Of a DNA stretch of 64,000 nucleotides, positions 44,779-53,234 are shown piece by piece. The position numbers were made by a program, and so were the translations under genes. Origin of the DNA: an uncultured Bacteroidales bacterium (lineage in GTDB: Bacteria; Bacteroidota; Bacteroidia; Bacteroidales; F082). The DNA lies in the NCBI GenBank assembly GCA_946408345.1, contig CAMJRR010000005.1:1-64000 (forward strand). Direction: 5' to 3'. Numbering within the stretch: position 1 is the first letter of the stretch; each line of letters opens with the position of its first letter. The notes beneath the pieces were generated by a model. The model worked only from the letters and a program-made list of their open reading frames with translations, made no database searches and was not told the origin of the DNA.

Positions 44779-45380
44779 TGTTTGCCCTGCCTGCCACAAC
44801 GGAAATCAAGAAGTCGCTGCCGAAAAAGGCCATCTACGAGAAGTTCGGCTTGAAATCGACGCAGCGCGATGCCTTTGATGCCGACATCAGTCGCATCGAC
44901 ATCGTGAATGTGGTCTCGCCTTCCACCGTGCCTGGCTTGAAGGCAGGTGAACGCGTGAAGGAGTTCTATGTTTTGCTCGTCACCTTGAAACGCCAGCACT
45001 ATGATGAGAAAAACATCCTGCTTTTGACCAAGTTGATTAAGCAGAACATGATTTTCGCTTTGGTTTACAACGACATGGTGCGCTTTGCTGTCGTACACGA
45101 AAAGCTCTTTGTCATGGATTGGGAACTGTTGGAAGATGCCGCATTGCCCCTAATGGGGCTTGACTTGGACAAGGTGTGGGAAAATCTGGTAACGACTATC
45201 GGCAAATTTGAGGTGATGGAAGGCGTGACCATGGAAGAGCAGATTGCCATTGACGGCGAAAAACTGAAGAAGATTAAGGCAATAGAAAGCCTCGAAAAGA
45301 AACTGAGGGTGGAGAAGCAGCCGAGGAAAAAGTATGAGTTGTTTAAGCAGATTCAAGAATTGAAAAACAAGAATTTTTGA
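44778..45380 (+). CDS. DUF4391-domain protein
   Basis: A 200-residue protein. It begins MFALPATTEIKKSLPKKAIYEKFGL, the standard DUF4391 start, and ends in a basic coiled coil (KKIKAIESLEKKLRVEKQPRKKYELFKQIQEL, in parts). DUF4391 proteins are regular neighbours of SNF2-type helicases and type III-like methyltransferases; function unknown. Start and helicase stop overlap by one base, so the two are coupled. Confidence 0.85.
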   Translation: MFALPATTEIKKSLPKKAIYEKFGLKSTQRDAFDADISRIDIVNVVSPSTVPGLKAGERVKEFYVLLVTLKRQHYDEKNILLLTKLIKQNMIFALVYNDMVRFAVVHEKLFVMDWELLEDAALPLMGLDLDKVWENLVTTIGKFEVMEGVTMEEQIAIDGEKLKKIKAIESLEKKLRVEKQPRKKYELFKQIQELKNKNF

Positions 45381-45398
45381 GATAAACGCAATTTTTTA

Positions 45399-45429
45399 TT
45401 GCATATATCAATTATTTTGTCTATTTTTG
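45399..45429 (+). promoter_or_regulatory. Internal promoter before the AAA ATPase gene
   Basis: TTG (45399-45401) and TATTTTTG (45422-45429) are separated by 20 bases, a good Bacteroides-type promoter inside the RM island. It gives the following genes transcription independent of the helicase. Confidence 0.65.
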
Positions 45430-45457
45430 CGCTGTTTTTTATTAAAATCTTGTAAAA

Positions 45458-46759
45458 ATGGTTGCATTAAAAAAAATCACAATTAAAGGTATAGCCAACA
45501 TTGGCTCCGTCGTTTTGGATTTGCAACAGATTACTGCATTATTGGCCACGAATAATTATGGAAAAAGCAATGTTTTGAGTGCAATTGAATTTGGTATTGG
45601 GTTCATTCAGCAATTACCAGAAGTTCGGCAAAAAATGATGGGATTGGAATCTTGTATTTCAGTAAACAAGTTTATCGCCGGAAAGCCTTTCGAATTTGAA
45701 ATAGAAGGTTCTTTTGACGAGAGCACCGAATTCCAATATGGATACAGCTTTATTTGGAAACGCTATCGCAAAACGGAAGATGGAATTGTAGATACAGGTG
45801 GCTCCATCATTAACGAGTTTCTAAAAATCAAATCAAAGATTGGCGAAAAACCGAAGTTTACAACCTTGGTAAACAGGAATGCCCCCAATGCGGCGAAATA
45901 CATGCCAAGTCAAACCGGACGTTGTGACAAAGAGATAGCCATTGATGACAAAGAGTTGGTTCTGAATAAATTGTCAAATTACGACGATTTGTTTTATCAT
46001 CGACACATTCAAGACATTAGAAACATCCGAATAGTTGATGCCGACTACCTTTCTGACCCCGTGGAGTATTTTGCTATAAAGATGGTAGTCAAAGACGAAA
46101 AACATAAGTATTTGTCGGGCGGACAAATTGCTGCATATCTATATAATCTAAAACAGAAAGACCCCGATGCGTATGCAATACTGCTTTCGGCGATCACTGT
46201 GTTGATTCCAACGATCGAATCGATTGAACCCATTGTGATTTCAGCAAACAATTTAAAGGTTGATGACGATGCTCCTTATGAATTCCCAGATCAATACGAA
46301 TTGGTTGTAAAGGAGAAATTCAACAACCAGCAAACCCGCTTCCAATATCTATCAACAGGAAGCATGAAGTTGCTCTATTTATTAACGACCATCATACGCG
46401 CATCGCGTGAGGGCGTTCAGCTATTGCTTGTCGAAGAATTAGAGAACTCCATCCATCCTAGCCTGTTAAGGACATTATTGGATGTGATTGCAATGTTTTT
46501 GGACGACACCAAACTGTTGTTCACCAGTCATTCGCCTATTTTGGTAAGACATTTGTCTGCTCCTCAGCTTTATGTTGGCCTTCCGTCCAGCAAAGGAGAG
46601 GTTGATTTCCGTACCATCCGTCCATCGAAAGTGAACGCGGTGCTTCAGATTGCTGGTGCTGGAGAAATGGCCATTGGCGAGTACTTGTTTGAACTTCTGC
46701 AAGACACCGAGAGTGATCCTTCACTGATTGATGTTTACTTTACCCCAAAGAAAGCATGA
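45458..46759 (+). CDS. AAA-family ATPase (OLD/AAA_15-like)
   Basis: A 433-residue ABC-type ATPase of the kind found in OLD, RloA and PARIS AriA proteins. The N-terminus IKGIANIGSVVLDLQQITALLATNNYGKSN (in parts) gives the Walker A (ATNNYGKSN, GxxxxGKS-like). The signature region is QYLSTGSMKLLYLLT, Walker B is LLLVEELENSIHP and the H-loop is FTSHSPILV. These ATPases sense phage or host damage and control a partner effector. The partner gene starts 7 bp after its stop. AT-richer than the flanking helicase gene. Confidence 0.85.
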   Translation: MVALKKITIKGIANIGSVVLDLQQITALLATNNYGKSNVLSAIEFGIGFIQQLPEVRQKMMGLESCISVNKFIAGKPFEFEIEGSFDESTEFQYGYSFIWKRYRKTEDGIVDTGGSIINEFLKIKSKIGEKPKFTTLVNRNAPNAAKYMPSQTGRCDKEIAIDDKELVLNKLSNYDDLFYHRHIQDIRNIRIVDADYLSDPVEYFAIKMVVKDEKHKYLSGGQIAAYLYNLKQKDPDAYAILLSAITVLIPTIESIEPIVISANNLKVDDDAPYEFPDQYELVVKEKFNNQQTRFQYLSTGSMKLLYLLTTIIRASREGVQLLLVEELENSIHPSLLRTLLDVIAMFLDDTKLLFTSHSPILVRHLSAPQLYVGLPSSKGEVDFRTIRPSKVNAVLQIAGAGEMAIGEYLFELLQDTESDPSLIDVYFTPKKA

Positions 46760-46766
46760 TGTGAGT

Positions 46767-47393
46767 ATGAACCGGAGAGCCAAAAAATATAAGGAAAGAA
46801 ATGTGACGGTTATCTTCGCCGAAGGGGATGCCGACGAACTCATGATGCTACGATTATTGGACTATTACAAGGCCAACGGTTGGTGCTGTAACGGTGATCT
46901 AAAAGTGGTTAATACCAATGGGTTTCCAACCGAAGTGAAGATGCATTCAAAACTTGAGCAGATTCAAAACCATTCGGTGGATGCAATCGTCAAATTCAGG
47001 ACCGTGTGTTGTGAGTATGACTCTGACATATTCGAATTGCGACGCCAAAAGCGTCCCAACTGGCAACTGATCAAGGAGCATTTGTACGAGAAATATGCGA
47101 TGGAAGGGTTCTGCAGAATCGAAGCCCGAACAAGCATTGAGGATTGGATGTTGGACGACCTGTACGGTTTGTTGAAAGCGCTTGGTCTGCCGATAAACAC
47201 CAAACCCAAAGGCAAGTCGGGACAGGAAAAAGTAAGCGATTTATTCATTAAGAAACATGTTGTTTACAACCGTTACAAAGGCAAAAACAACATTCAAAAA
47301 TACATTGACAAACTGGATATCGCCAAAATCCGTGAAGCAAGGAAAAAAGAATTGAAAGAATTTGAGAAACTTTTAGGAGTTACTATTGACTAA
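46767..47393 (+). CDS. TOPRIM-fold, RloB/DUF4276-like partner of the AAA ATPase
   Basis: A 208-residue protein. The start MNRRAKKYKERNVTV is chosen because it follows the ATPase stop by 7 bp; an open frame further upstream would overlap it. VTVIFAEGDADELM carries the TOPRIM Glu, CEYDSDIFELRR the acidic pair, and RIEARTSIEDWMLDDL resembles the A-x-S-x-E-x-W-L motif of RloB-like proteins. Together with the ATPase it looks like a two-gene abortive-infection module of the PARIS or RloAB type. The exact family needs a profile search, so the effector activity is inference. Confidence 0.65.
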   Translation: MNRRAKKYKERNVTVIFAEGDADELMMLRLLDYYKANGWCCNGDLKVVNTNGFPTEVKMHSKLEQIQNHSVDAIVKFRTVCCEYDSDIFELRRQKRPNWQLIKEHLYEKYAMEGFCRIEARTSIEDWMLDDLYGLLKALGLPINTKPKGKSGQEKVSDLFIKKHVVYNRYKGKNNIQKYIDKLDIAKIREARKKELKEFEKLLGVTID

Positions 47394-47413
47394 TCATAAA
47401 TAACACTATAGCT

Positions 47414-48154
47414 ATGGCAATTTTCATTGGATATTGTATCACTAAGAAAAGTGTAGATGATGTGAAAGCGGAAATCAATAATGTCTTGGAGTTAAACCAC
47501 AGACGCACTGCCAGCATTCAAGAAGAAAAAGCACTCAACAGGTTGTATTGTGAAAAAACAATTCGGTTTTTGGATGTTTGCTTTGAAGAAATGTATGGAA
47601 TTGAAAAATGCAAGCGCATGTTGAAACCATGCAAGGACTCTGACAATTTAGAAATGCTTCGTAAAGGCAAGTTGAATGCGGACGAGATTCTGATTGAGTT
47701 GAGTATTATGCTTGGCAATATGATACCTTTGAAAGACTTGCCTTCTTGCAAACCGTTACTTGATTGTTCAAAGGATTTGGCTATGGTTTGTGCCAAAGAT
47801 ATGGCAAATGATAAATATGTGAAAATTGGCCTTGGATTGGTTTCTTTATTGGCAAAAGGCAATGATAATGTGACGATTGAACATGTGTGGCTTTTTTATA
47901 ACAATATTATAAACGAACTTGAGCGTGAAGTCAAAATGGAAGGATGGGCTTTAAACCAAGTTGAACAAGCATTATATGCAAAGGCAAAAGCAGAGCGAGC
48001 ATATTGCTGTAAGGCATTTCTTAAAACCGAGTTTGGAATAGCGAAAGAGATAAAAGAAGTTGTCGATTTGATTGATCCAGACAAAGATATTCAATCATAC
48101 GAAAACATGAACTCGCTGATTCGCAACAATAATCAAATGATTGCAAACCAATGA
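47414..48154 (+). CDS. Hypothetical helical protein in the RM island
   Basis: A 246-residue soluble, helical protein, Cys-rich for its size (Cys in GYCITKK, LYCEKT, DVCFEEM, KPCKDS, SCKPLLDC and others). No family was recognised. It follows the TOPRIM-like gene by 20 bp, so it may be a third member of that module. The base composition is AT-rich. Confidence 0.6.
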   Translation: MAIFIGYCITKKSVDDVKAEINNVLELNHRRTASIQEEKALNRLYCEKTIRFLDVCFEEMYGIEKCKRMLKPCKDSDNLEMLRKGKLNADEILIELSIMLGNMIPLKDLPSCKPLLDCSKDLAMVCAKDMANDKYVKIGLGLVSLLAKGNDNVTIEHVWLFYNNIINELEREVKMEGWALNQVEQALYAKAKAERAYCCKAFLKTEFGIAKEIKEVVDLIDPDKDIQSYENMNSLIRNNNQMIANQ

Positions 48155-48278
48155 CAATATGGACTAATTACACATATTACCCGCCAACTTTGCGGAAGTG
48201 TTTGAAATAAAATGTTGACAAAGAAGCTTTAAGAAAAAAAGATTGTAAATAAAAAGTAAGAATTATAAAACAACAAAT

Positions 48279-48986
48279 ATGAAAGATAACATTGATTCTA
48301 AAAGTATCGGTAATCGGAAGTTTGTAATAGAACTTCGATTTGACCATAAAGTTACACTTTCAGATAAAAAAGGTGCAATTATTGAAAACATTAAGGCATT
48401 GGGTATTTTCGTTCCGCTCCATTGGGAAATAGGGGTTGCCAATGCTACGATTTGGGATGGAGAAAAAAAAGAAAATGCAAGGAATATCGTAATAATAGAA
48501 TTAAACAGGCTTTGTTATATAAGTAGTAAAATAGATTCGGTAGACTGTTTCTACAGTAATTTTTCAAAAATCTATGATTGCGTTGAGAATGAATTGGGTG
48601 ATTTTAACATCCGTCGAATTGGGTGTAGAATTCAAGGAACTTATAAAACAAAGTCGGCAGATTTCGATACCATAATTGAAAAAATAAAGAAAGGTTTTCC
48701 AAGCCAATTTTATCTTCAGGATTTTCCTGCTACAGATTTGCTTTTTCAACTAAATTACAAAAATGGCATGTATAACGTGGGGCCTGTAAAAGAGGACAAA
48801 GATGCATTTATAGAGCAGAATTTTGCGGAATCATATCGAATAAAGCATGTTGGAATAGCAATAGATACAGATAACTATTTGACAAATGAAAAAGAACCGA
48901 TCAACGACAAGTCACTAATCAAAGACACTTACATTTTGTCGTTGTCTGTTGAAAAGCAATTGTTTGAGAATCTAAAAGAGTTGTAA
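48279..48986 (+). CDS. Hypothetical protein in the RM island
   Basis: A 235-residue protein, alternating predicted strands and helices (RKFVIELRFDHKVTL, NIRRIGCRIQGTY, RIKHVGIAIDTDNYL). It is strongly AT-rich: 16 of 60 bases are G or C at 48481-48540. The pattern recalls sporadically distributed phage-defence proteins, but no family could be named. It is 2 bp from the next gene, implying one transcript. Confidence 0.6.
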   Translation: MKDNIDSKSIGNRKFVIELRFDHKVTLSDKKGAIIENIKALGIFVPLHWEIGVANATIWDGEKKENARNIVIIELNRLCYISSKIDSVDCFYSNFSKIYDCVENELGDFNIRRIGCRIQGTYKTKSADFDTIIEKIKKGFPSQFYLQDFPATDLLFQLNYKNGMYNVGPVKEDKDAFIEQNFAESYRIKHVGIAIDTDNYLTNEKEPINDKSLIKDTYILSLSVEKQLFENLKEL

Positions 48987-48988
48987 TT

Positions 48989-49597
48989 ATGGGAGGGAAG
49001 AAGAAAAAACAAGTTTCAAAACATCCTCCGATTATTCCGAATCAAGAGGATTATGATTTGAAACGCAGTTTCTCTAGACTTAATCGCTTTCGTAGTTCAA
49101 ATTATTATCAAACTAGAGGGGATGAAGAATTAGAAGAAAGGTATTATCCACCTGTTGATAGTAGTTATTCTCAAGAAAAAGAATACAATGCTGTTACTAA
49201 TCAAATTGGGGATACATATTTTCGTTTGGAAGATAAAATCAGTGCTTTGTCTGATAAAAATGATGCTGCACATGATAGTTTGAGAAAAGAATTGGAAGGG
49301 AAAATTGAAAAGGTCAAAACGGATATTGAACAACAAAGCAAAGACAAAAAAGAAAATAAGAGGTGGATAATAGGCATTGCTATAACTATAATAATTGCTA
49401 TTATTGGTTATTTTGTTTTGCCTTATCAGAAGTCAAATAAGAATCAGCATGAAATAATAAAAATACAAACGACTATTGATGAAAACATCAAGCCATCCAT
49501 CGAAAAAAATTCAAATGCAATAGAAAAGAATGCTTTAGAAATCAAAAACCAGGCGGAAAAACTGATTCAAATTCAAAGTCAACAAAAGAAAAAATAG
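48989..49597 (+). CDS. Single-pass membrane protein with coiled coils
   Basis: A 202-residue protein. The N-terminal half is basic and disordered (MGGKKKKQVSKHPP), then a coiled coil (DSLRKELEGKIEKVKTDIEQQ), a single membrane helix (RWIIGIAITIIIAIIGYFVL) and a second coiled coil with Asn/Gln/Lys repeats. No family was recognised. It is the partner of the preceding gene by spacing. A membrane anchor is a common feature of effectors that sense or damage the membrane, but no effector domain is visible. Confidence 0.6.
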   Translation: MGGKKKKQVSKHPPIIPNQEDYDLKRSFSRLNRFRSSNYYQTRGDEELEERYYPPVDSSYSQEKEYNAVTNQIGDTYFRLEDKISALSDKNDAAHDSLRKELEGKIEKVKTDIEQQSKDKKENKRWIIGIAITIIIAIIGYFVLPYQKSNKNQHEIIKIQTTIDENIKPSIEKNSNAIEKNALEIKNQAEKLIQIQSQQKKK

Positions 49598-49631
49598 GTC
49601 TTGCTATTCTTAAACAAAAGAGCATAATAAT

Positions 49632-51716
49632 ATGAATAAACTCACCATGCAAACCACCAACCAGGTGGACGAAAACATAAAGAAGATAGCCGAACTCTTC
49701 CCCAACTGCCTCACCGAGCGGCTCGACGAGAACGGCAGGCCCGAGACGGCCATCGACTTTGACCAGCTGCGGCAGGAACTCTCGAAGGACATCGTGGAAG
49801 GCCCCGAGGAACGCTACCAGTTCACTTGGCCCGACAAGCGCAACGCTATCCGACTGGCTAACGCCCCGACCACCGACACGCTGCGCCCATGCCGCGAGGA
49901 GAGCGTGGACTTCGACACCACGCAGAACCTCTACATTGAGGGCGACAACCTGCAGGTGCTGAAACTGCTGCGCGAGAACTACCTCGGCAAGGTGAAGATG
50001 ATATACATTGACCCGCCCTACAACACGGGCAACGACTTCGTGTATAACGACGACTTCTCCCAAACAGCCGGCGACTATGTCCACAACAGCGGGCAGGAGG
50101 ACGAGGAGGGCAACCGCCTCGTGGCCAACACCGAAAGCAACGGCCGCTTCCATACTGATTGGCTCAACATGATTTACCCTCGCCTGAAAGTGGCCAAGGA
50201 CTTGCTGAGCGAGGATGGGGTGATTTTCATTTCGATTGATGATAATGAACAAGAGAACTTGAAAAAGGTTTGTGATGAAGTATTTGGCGGAGTTAATTTT
50301 GTTGGAGAGTTGATAATCCAAACTGCTACAGATAATAACCCAACCCAAATCAACACCGAACATGAATATATGCTTTGTTATGCCAAAAAAGCTAGTGTGC
50401 TTCCATACTGGTATAGAAAAAGTGATAATGCTGATAAAATTATAGCATATTATCGAAAGTTGAAGAGAAAAAAGCTGTCAGTTGAAGAGATTCAAAGAGA
50501 ATTAAGAGATTGGATTAAGATTAATAAATCAAATCTAAAACAAGTAGATCACTATAACTGTGTTGATGAAAAAGGCGTTTATACGGCTAATACAAATTCA
50601 TCGAACACAAAACCAGGAGGGTACATGTATGATATTTTGCATCCTGTTACCCAAAAACCTTGTCCCAAACCCGCTTATGGATGGCGATGGACTGAGGAAA
50701 CTTTTTGGAATTATGCGAATGATGGTGAAGTGGAATGGGGTGTTGATGAAACTACTCAGCCACATATTAAAAAGAGAATAGAGACGGCAAAAGAACAATT
50801 AAAAACAGTTGTTTATGAAGATGGTCGTGCTTCAACTATTTTGTTGGAAGAATTGTTTGGAATTAAAAAAATCTTTGATAACCCCAAGTCACTGTATTTG
50901 ATTCAAAGAATTGTTGATTTCGCAAGTAATAAAGATTCAATAGTTCTTGATTTCTTTTCTGGTTCGGCTACTACAGCCCATGCTGTAATGAAACTAAATG
51001 CGGAAGATGGGGGTTGTCGCAAGTTCATTATGGTTCAGCTACCCGAACAAACAAATGAAAAGAGCGAAGCACGGAAACATGGTTTCAATAATATATGCGA
51101 AATAGCAAAAACGCGAATAAAACGTGCGGGTGAAGATATTATCCTTCAAATGCAGAGCTATATACAAGGTTGGCAGGCTTCAATCGATCAGGCAATAAAA
51201 GATGATATGAAAAAAGCCAAGCAACTGTCTATAATGGACCAACAATCAGAAATCCCACAGGAAGATCCAAGCCAAAAGAAATTAGAGACCCTAAAACAGA
51301 GGCTTGAATCTTTAGATTTTGGTTTCCGTGTTCTGAAGCTCGACAGCTCCAATATGCAGGATGTGTATTACTCGCCCGAGCAGTTCAACGAGAACCTGCT
51401 CTTCGAGGACAACATCAAGCCCGATCGTACCGACGAGGACCTGCTCTTCCAAGCCATGATAGAGCTGGGCATCGAGCTTTCGGCCAAGATAGAGCAACGC
51501 GAAATCGCGGGTAAGACCGTCTGGAGCGTCGCCGACAACTACCTCATGGCCTGCTTCGACAAGGACGTGAACGAGACCGCCATCACCGAAATCGCCCGCC
51601 AGCATCCCTACTATTTCGTCCTCCGCGACAGTAGCCTTGCCACGGACAACGTAGCGGACAATTTTGAGCAGATTTGGGAGGAGTACTCAAAAGAAACTAT
51701 TCGTAGAATTATATAA
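49632..51716 (+). CDS. Type III-like adenine-specific DNA methyltransferase (Mod), mosaic
   Basis: A 694-residue beta-class N6-adenine methyltransferase. Order of motifs is DPPY (127-130, in YIDPPYNTG), target-recognition region, then the SAM-binding motif I (LDFFSGSATTAHAV), as expected for this class. The first 590 bases and last 400 bases are GC-rich (42/60 at 49861, 36/60 at 51481), but the centre (about 50220-51320) is AT-rich (19/60 at 50461). The changeover on the left lies in the conserved GVIFISIDDNE motif. This is the pattern of a swapped specificity module. An alternative start is Met6. It works with the Res subunit encoded 1.5 kb downstream. Confidence 0.9.
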   Translation: MNKLTMQTTNQVDENIKKIAELFPNCLTERLDENGRPETAIDFDQLRQELSKDIVEGPEERYQFTWPDKRNAIRLANAPTTDTLRPCREESVDFDTTQNLYIEGDNLQVLKLLRENYLGKVKMIYIDPPYNTGNDFVYNDDFSQTAGDYVHNSGQEDEEGNRLVANTESNGRFHTDWLNMIYPRLKVAKDLLSEDGVIFISIDDNEQENLKKVCDEVFGGVNFVGELIIQTATDNNPTQINTEHEYMLCYAKKASVLPYWYRKSDNADKIIAYYRKLKRKKLSVEEIQRELRDWIKINKSNLKQVDHYNCVDEKGVYTANTNSSNTKPGGYMYDILHPVTQKPCPKPAYGWRWTEETFWNYANDGEVEWGVDETTQPHIKKRIETAKEQLKTVVYEDGRASTILLEELFGIKKIFDNPKSLYLIQRIVDFASNKDSIVLDFFSGSATTAHAVMKLNAEDGGCRKFIMVQLPEQTNEKSEARKHGFNNICEIAKTRIKRAGEDIILQMQSYIQGWQASIDQAIKDDMKKAKQLSIMDQQSEIPQEDPSQKKLETLKQRLESLDFGFRVLKLDSSNMQDVYYSPEQFNENLLFEDNIKPDRTDEDLLFQAMIELGIELSAKIEQREIAGKTVWSVADNYLMACFDKDVNETAITEIARQHPYYFVLRDSSLATDNVADNFEQIWEEYSKETIRRII

Positions 51717-51734
51717 TTCATAAAACAAATGATT

Positions 51735-53228
51735 ATGAAGTTAAGACATGTTGCAATAGGATTGATGATGCTGTTTTGCCTGAATGTATTTGGGCAGCAA
51801 CAGAAAACCGTACCAATGACGGTGCAGCCTCAAAAGACAGAAGTGCAAGCTCTGGAGGAAACTGTTTCGCAATTGCAGGCAGAGAATCAGGCTATGCAGA
51901 AGCAAATGGAGACCTTTGAAAAGGAGGTGGAACTTTATCGGGAGGATGTCAGAACGAAAGTTGCGGAGTTGGATAGTGCTCAAAGTCGTTGGTTAACAAT
52001 GTTGGCAATAATAATGGGATTGATAGGAGTTGTTTTTGGAATTGGTGTGCCAATATTTATTAACAGGGATAATAGTAAACGATTGGAACAGAGATTCTCT
52101 GAAATGAATGAAAATATAAGAGACAAAGTAAAAGAAGCAACTGAACAGGTTAAGGATGCTAAAGAACAGGCAAATAAAAGTCAAGAAGCGTTTAATCAGA
52201 TGCAGCTTCAGGTCCGATCTGTTTCAGAGCAGGTTGCATCTGCCTCAGAACAAGCAGCGATAGCAAAAGAACAAGCGGAACAAGCAAAACAAGCCGTAGA
52301 TGAGATAGAAGAATTAAAAAAACATGTGACGGTAATTGAGGAGAAGATAAAACAGGATGCTGTCGCTGCTGAGAAAGCAGCAAACGAAGCCAAAGCAAGT
52401 CAACTCTACACTCAAGCTTTAAATGAGAAAGACTCCTCAATAGCTATAGAGTTGTATAATCAAGCAATTAAATTAAAGCCTGACTTTTTTGAGGCATTTA
52501 ATAGTCGCGGAATTCGGAAATACAAGATGGGAGAAAAAGAGGGTGCAATGGCAGATTACAATATGGCGATATCTATGAAATCAGATTTTTATGAAGCATA
52601 TAACAATCGTGGTAATTTGAAAGCACGAATGGGTGACAAAACGGGTGCTTTAGCAGACTACAACAAAGCAATTCTTCTGAAACCAGATTGTGCGGAACTA
52701 TATAATAATCGCGGCGCTCTAAAATATAATATGAACGACAAAATCGGCGCTATGGCGGATTACAATATGGCGATATCTCTGAAACCTGATTATTCAGAAG
52801 CATATAACAATCGTGGTAATTTGAAATCGGTGATGGGTGATCTTGAGGGTGCCTTAGCTGATTACAATATGGCGATATCTCTGAATCCTGATAACTCAGA
52901 AGCACATAACAATCGAGGCGTTCTGAAATACAATAAGGGTGATATGATAGGTGCATTGGCGGATTATAACAGGGCGGTATTCTTAAACCCTGATAATATA
53001 GAAGCCTATAACAATCGTGGTGTTTTGAAGTCTAAGATGGGTGATCAAGCCGGCGCATTGGAAGACTACAACAGGGTGATAGCTTTGCAGTCCGATTATA
53101 TTAATGCATACCTTAATCGAGCTATGTGTTTTAGAAAACTGGCAGAAGAAGAACAAGATCCTGTAAAGAAAGCGGAATGGATTGCCAAAGCAGAAGCAGA
53201 TGAACAAAAGGCCTCGTCGTTAAAATAA
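51735..53228 (+). CDS. Signal-anchored coiled-coil protein with six tandem TPR repeats
   Basis: A 497-residue protein (a start two codons earlier, at 51729, is equally open). A signal peptide (MKLRHVAIGLMMLFCLNVFG) leads to a coiled coil, a membrane helix (about 88-110) and a second, Ala/Glu/Gln-rich coiled coil. The C-terminal half holds one degenerate and six regular 34-residue TPRs, each with the NNRG...YNMGD...GALADYN pattern. The units are almost identical in DNA (102 bp period), a sign of recent expansion. It lies between mod (18 bp) and res (6 bp) in one operon. TPRs bind proteins; a role in the RM complex is inferred only from place. Confidence 0.82.
   Translation: MKLRHVAIGLMMLFCLNVFGQQQKTVPMTVQPQKTEVQALEETVSQLQAENQAMQKQMETFEKEVELYREDVRTKVAELDSAQSRWLTMLAIIMGLIGVVFGIGVPIFINRDNSKRLEQRFSEMNENIRDKVKEATEQVKDAKEQANKSQEAFNQMQLQVRSVSEQVASASEQAAIAKEQAEQAKQAVDEIEELKKHVTVIEEKIKQDAVAAEKAANEAKASQLYTQALNEKDSSIAIELYNQAIKLKPDFFEAFNSRGIRKYKMGEKEGAMADYNMAISMKSDFYEAYNNRGNLKARMGDKTGALADYNKAILLKPDCAELYNNRGALKYNMNDKIGAMADYNMAISLKPDYSEAYNNRGNLKSVMGDLEGALADYNMAISLNPDNSEAHNNRGVLKYNKGDMIGALADYNRAVFLNPDNIEAYNNRGVLKSKMGDQAGALEDYNRVIALQSDYINAYLNRAMCFRKLAEEEQDPVKKAEWIAKAEADEQKASSLK
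52503..53114 (+). repeat. 102-bp tandem repeats encoding TPR units
   Basis: Six consecutive 102-bp units, each containing forms of GATTACAATATGGCGATATC and AATCGTGG. The close DNA similarity between units exceeds what protein constraint requires. Confidence 0.85.
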
Positions 53229-53234
53229 TCATTC

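Noticed and set aside
52503..53114. Possible CRISPR-like repeat array
   Set aside because: The 102-bp periodicity encodes TPR units in an intact reading frame; there are no short repeats with unique spacers.
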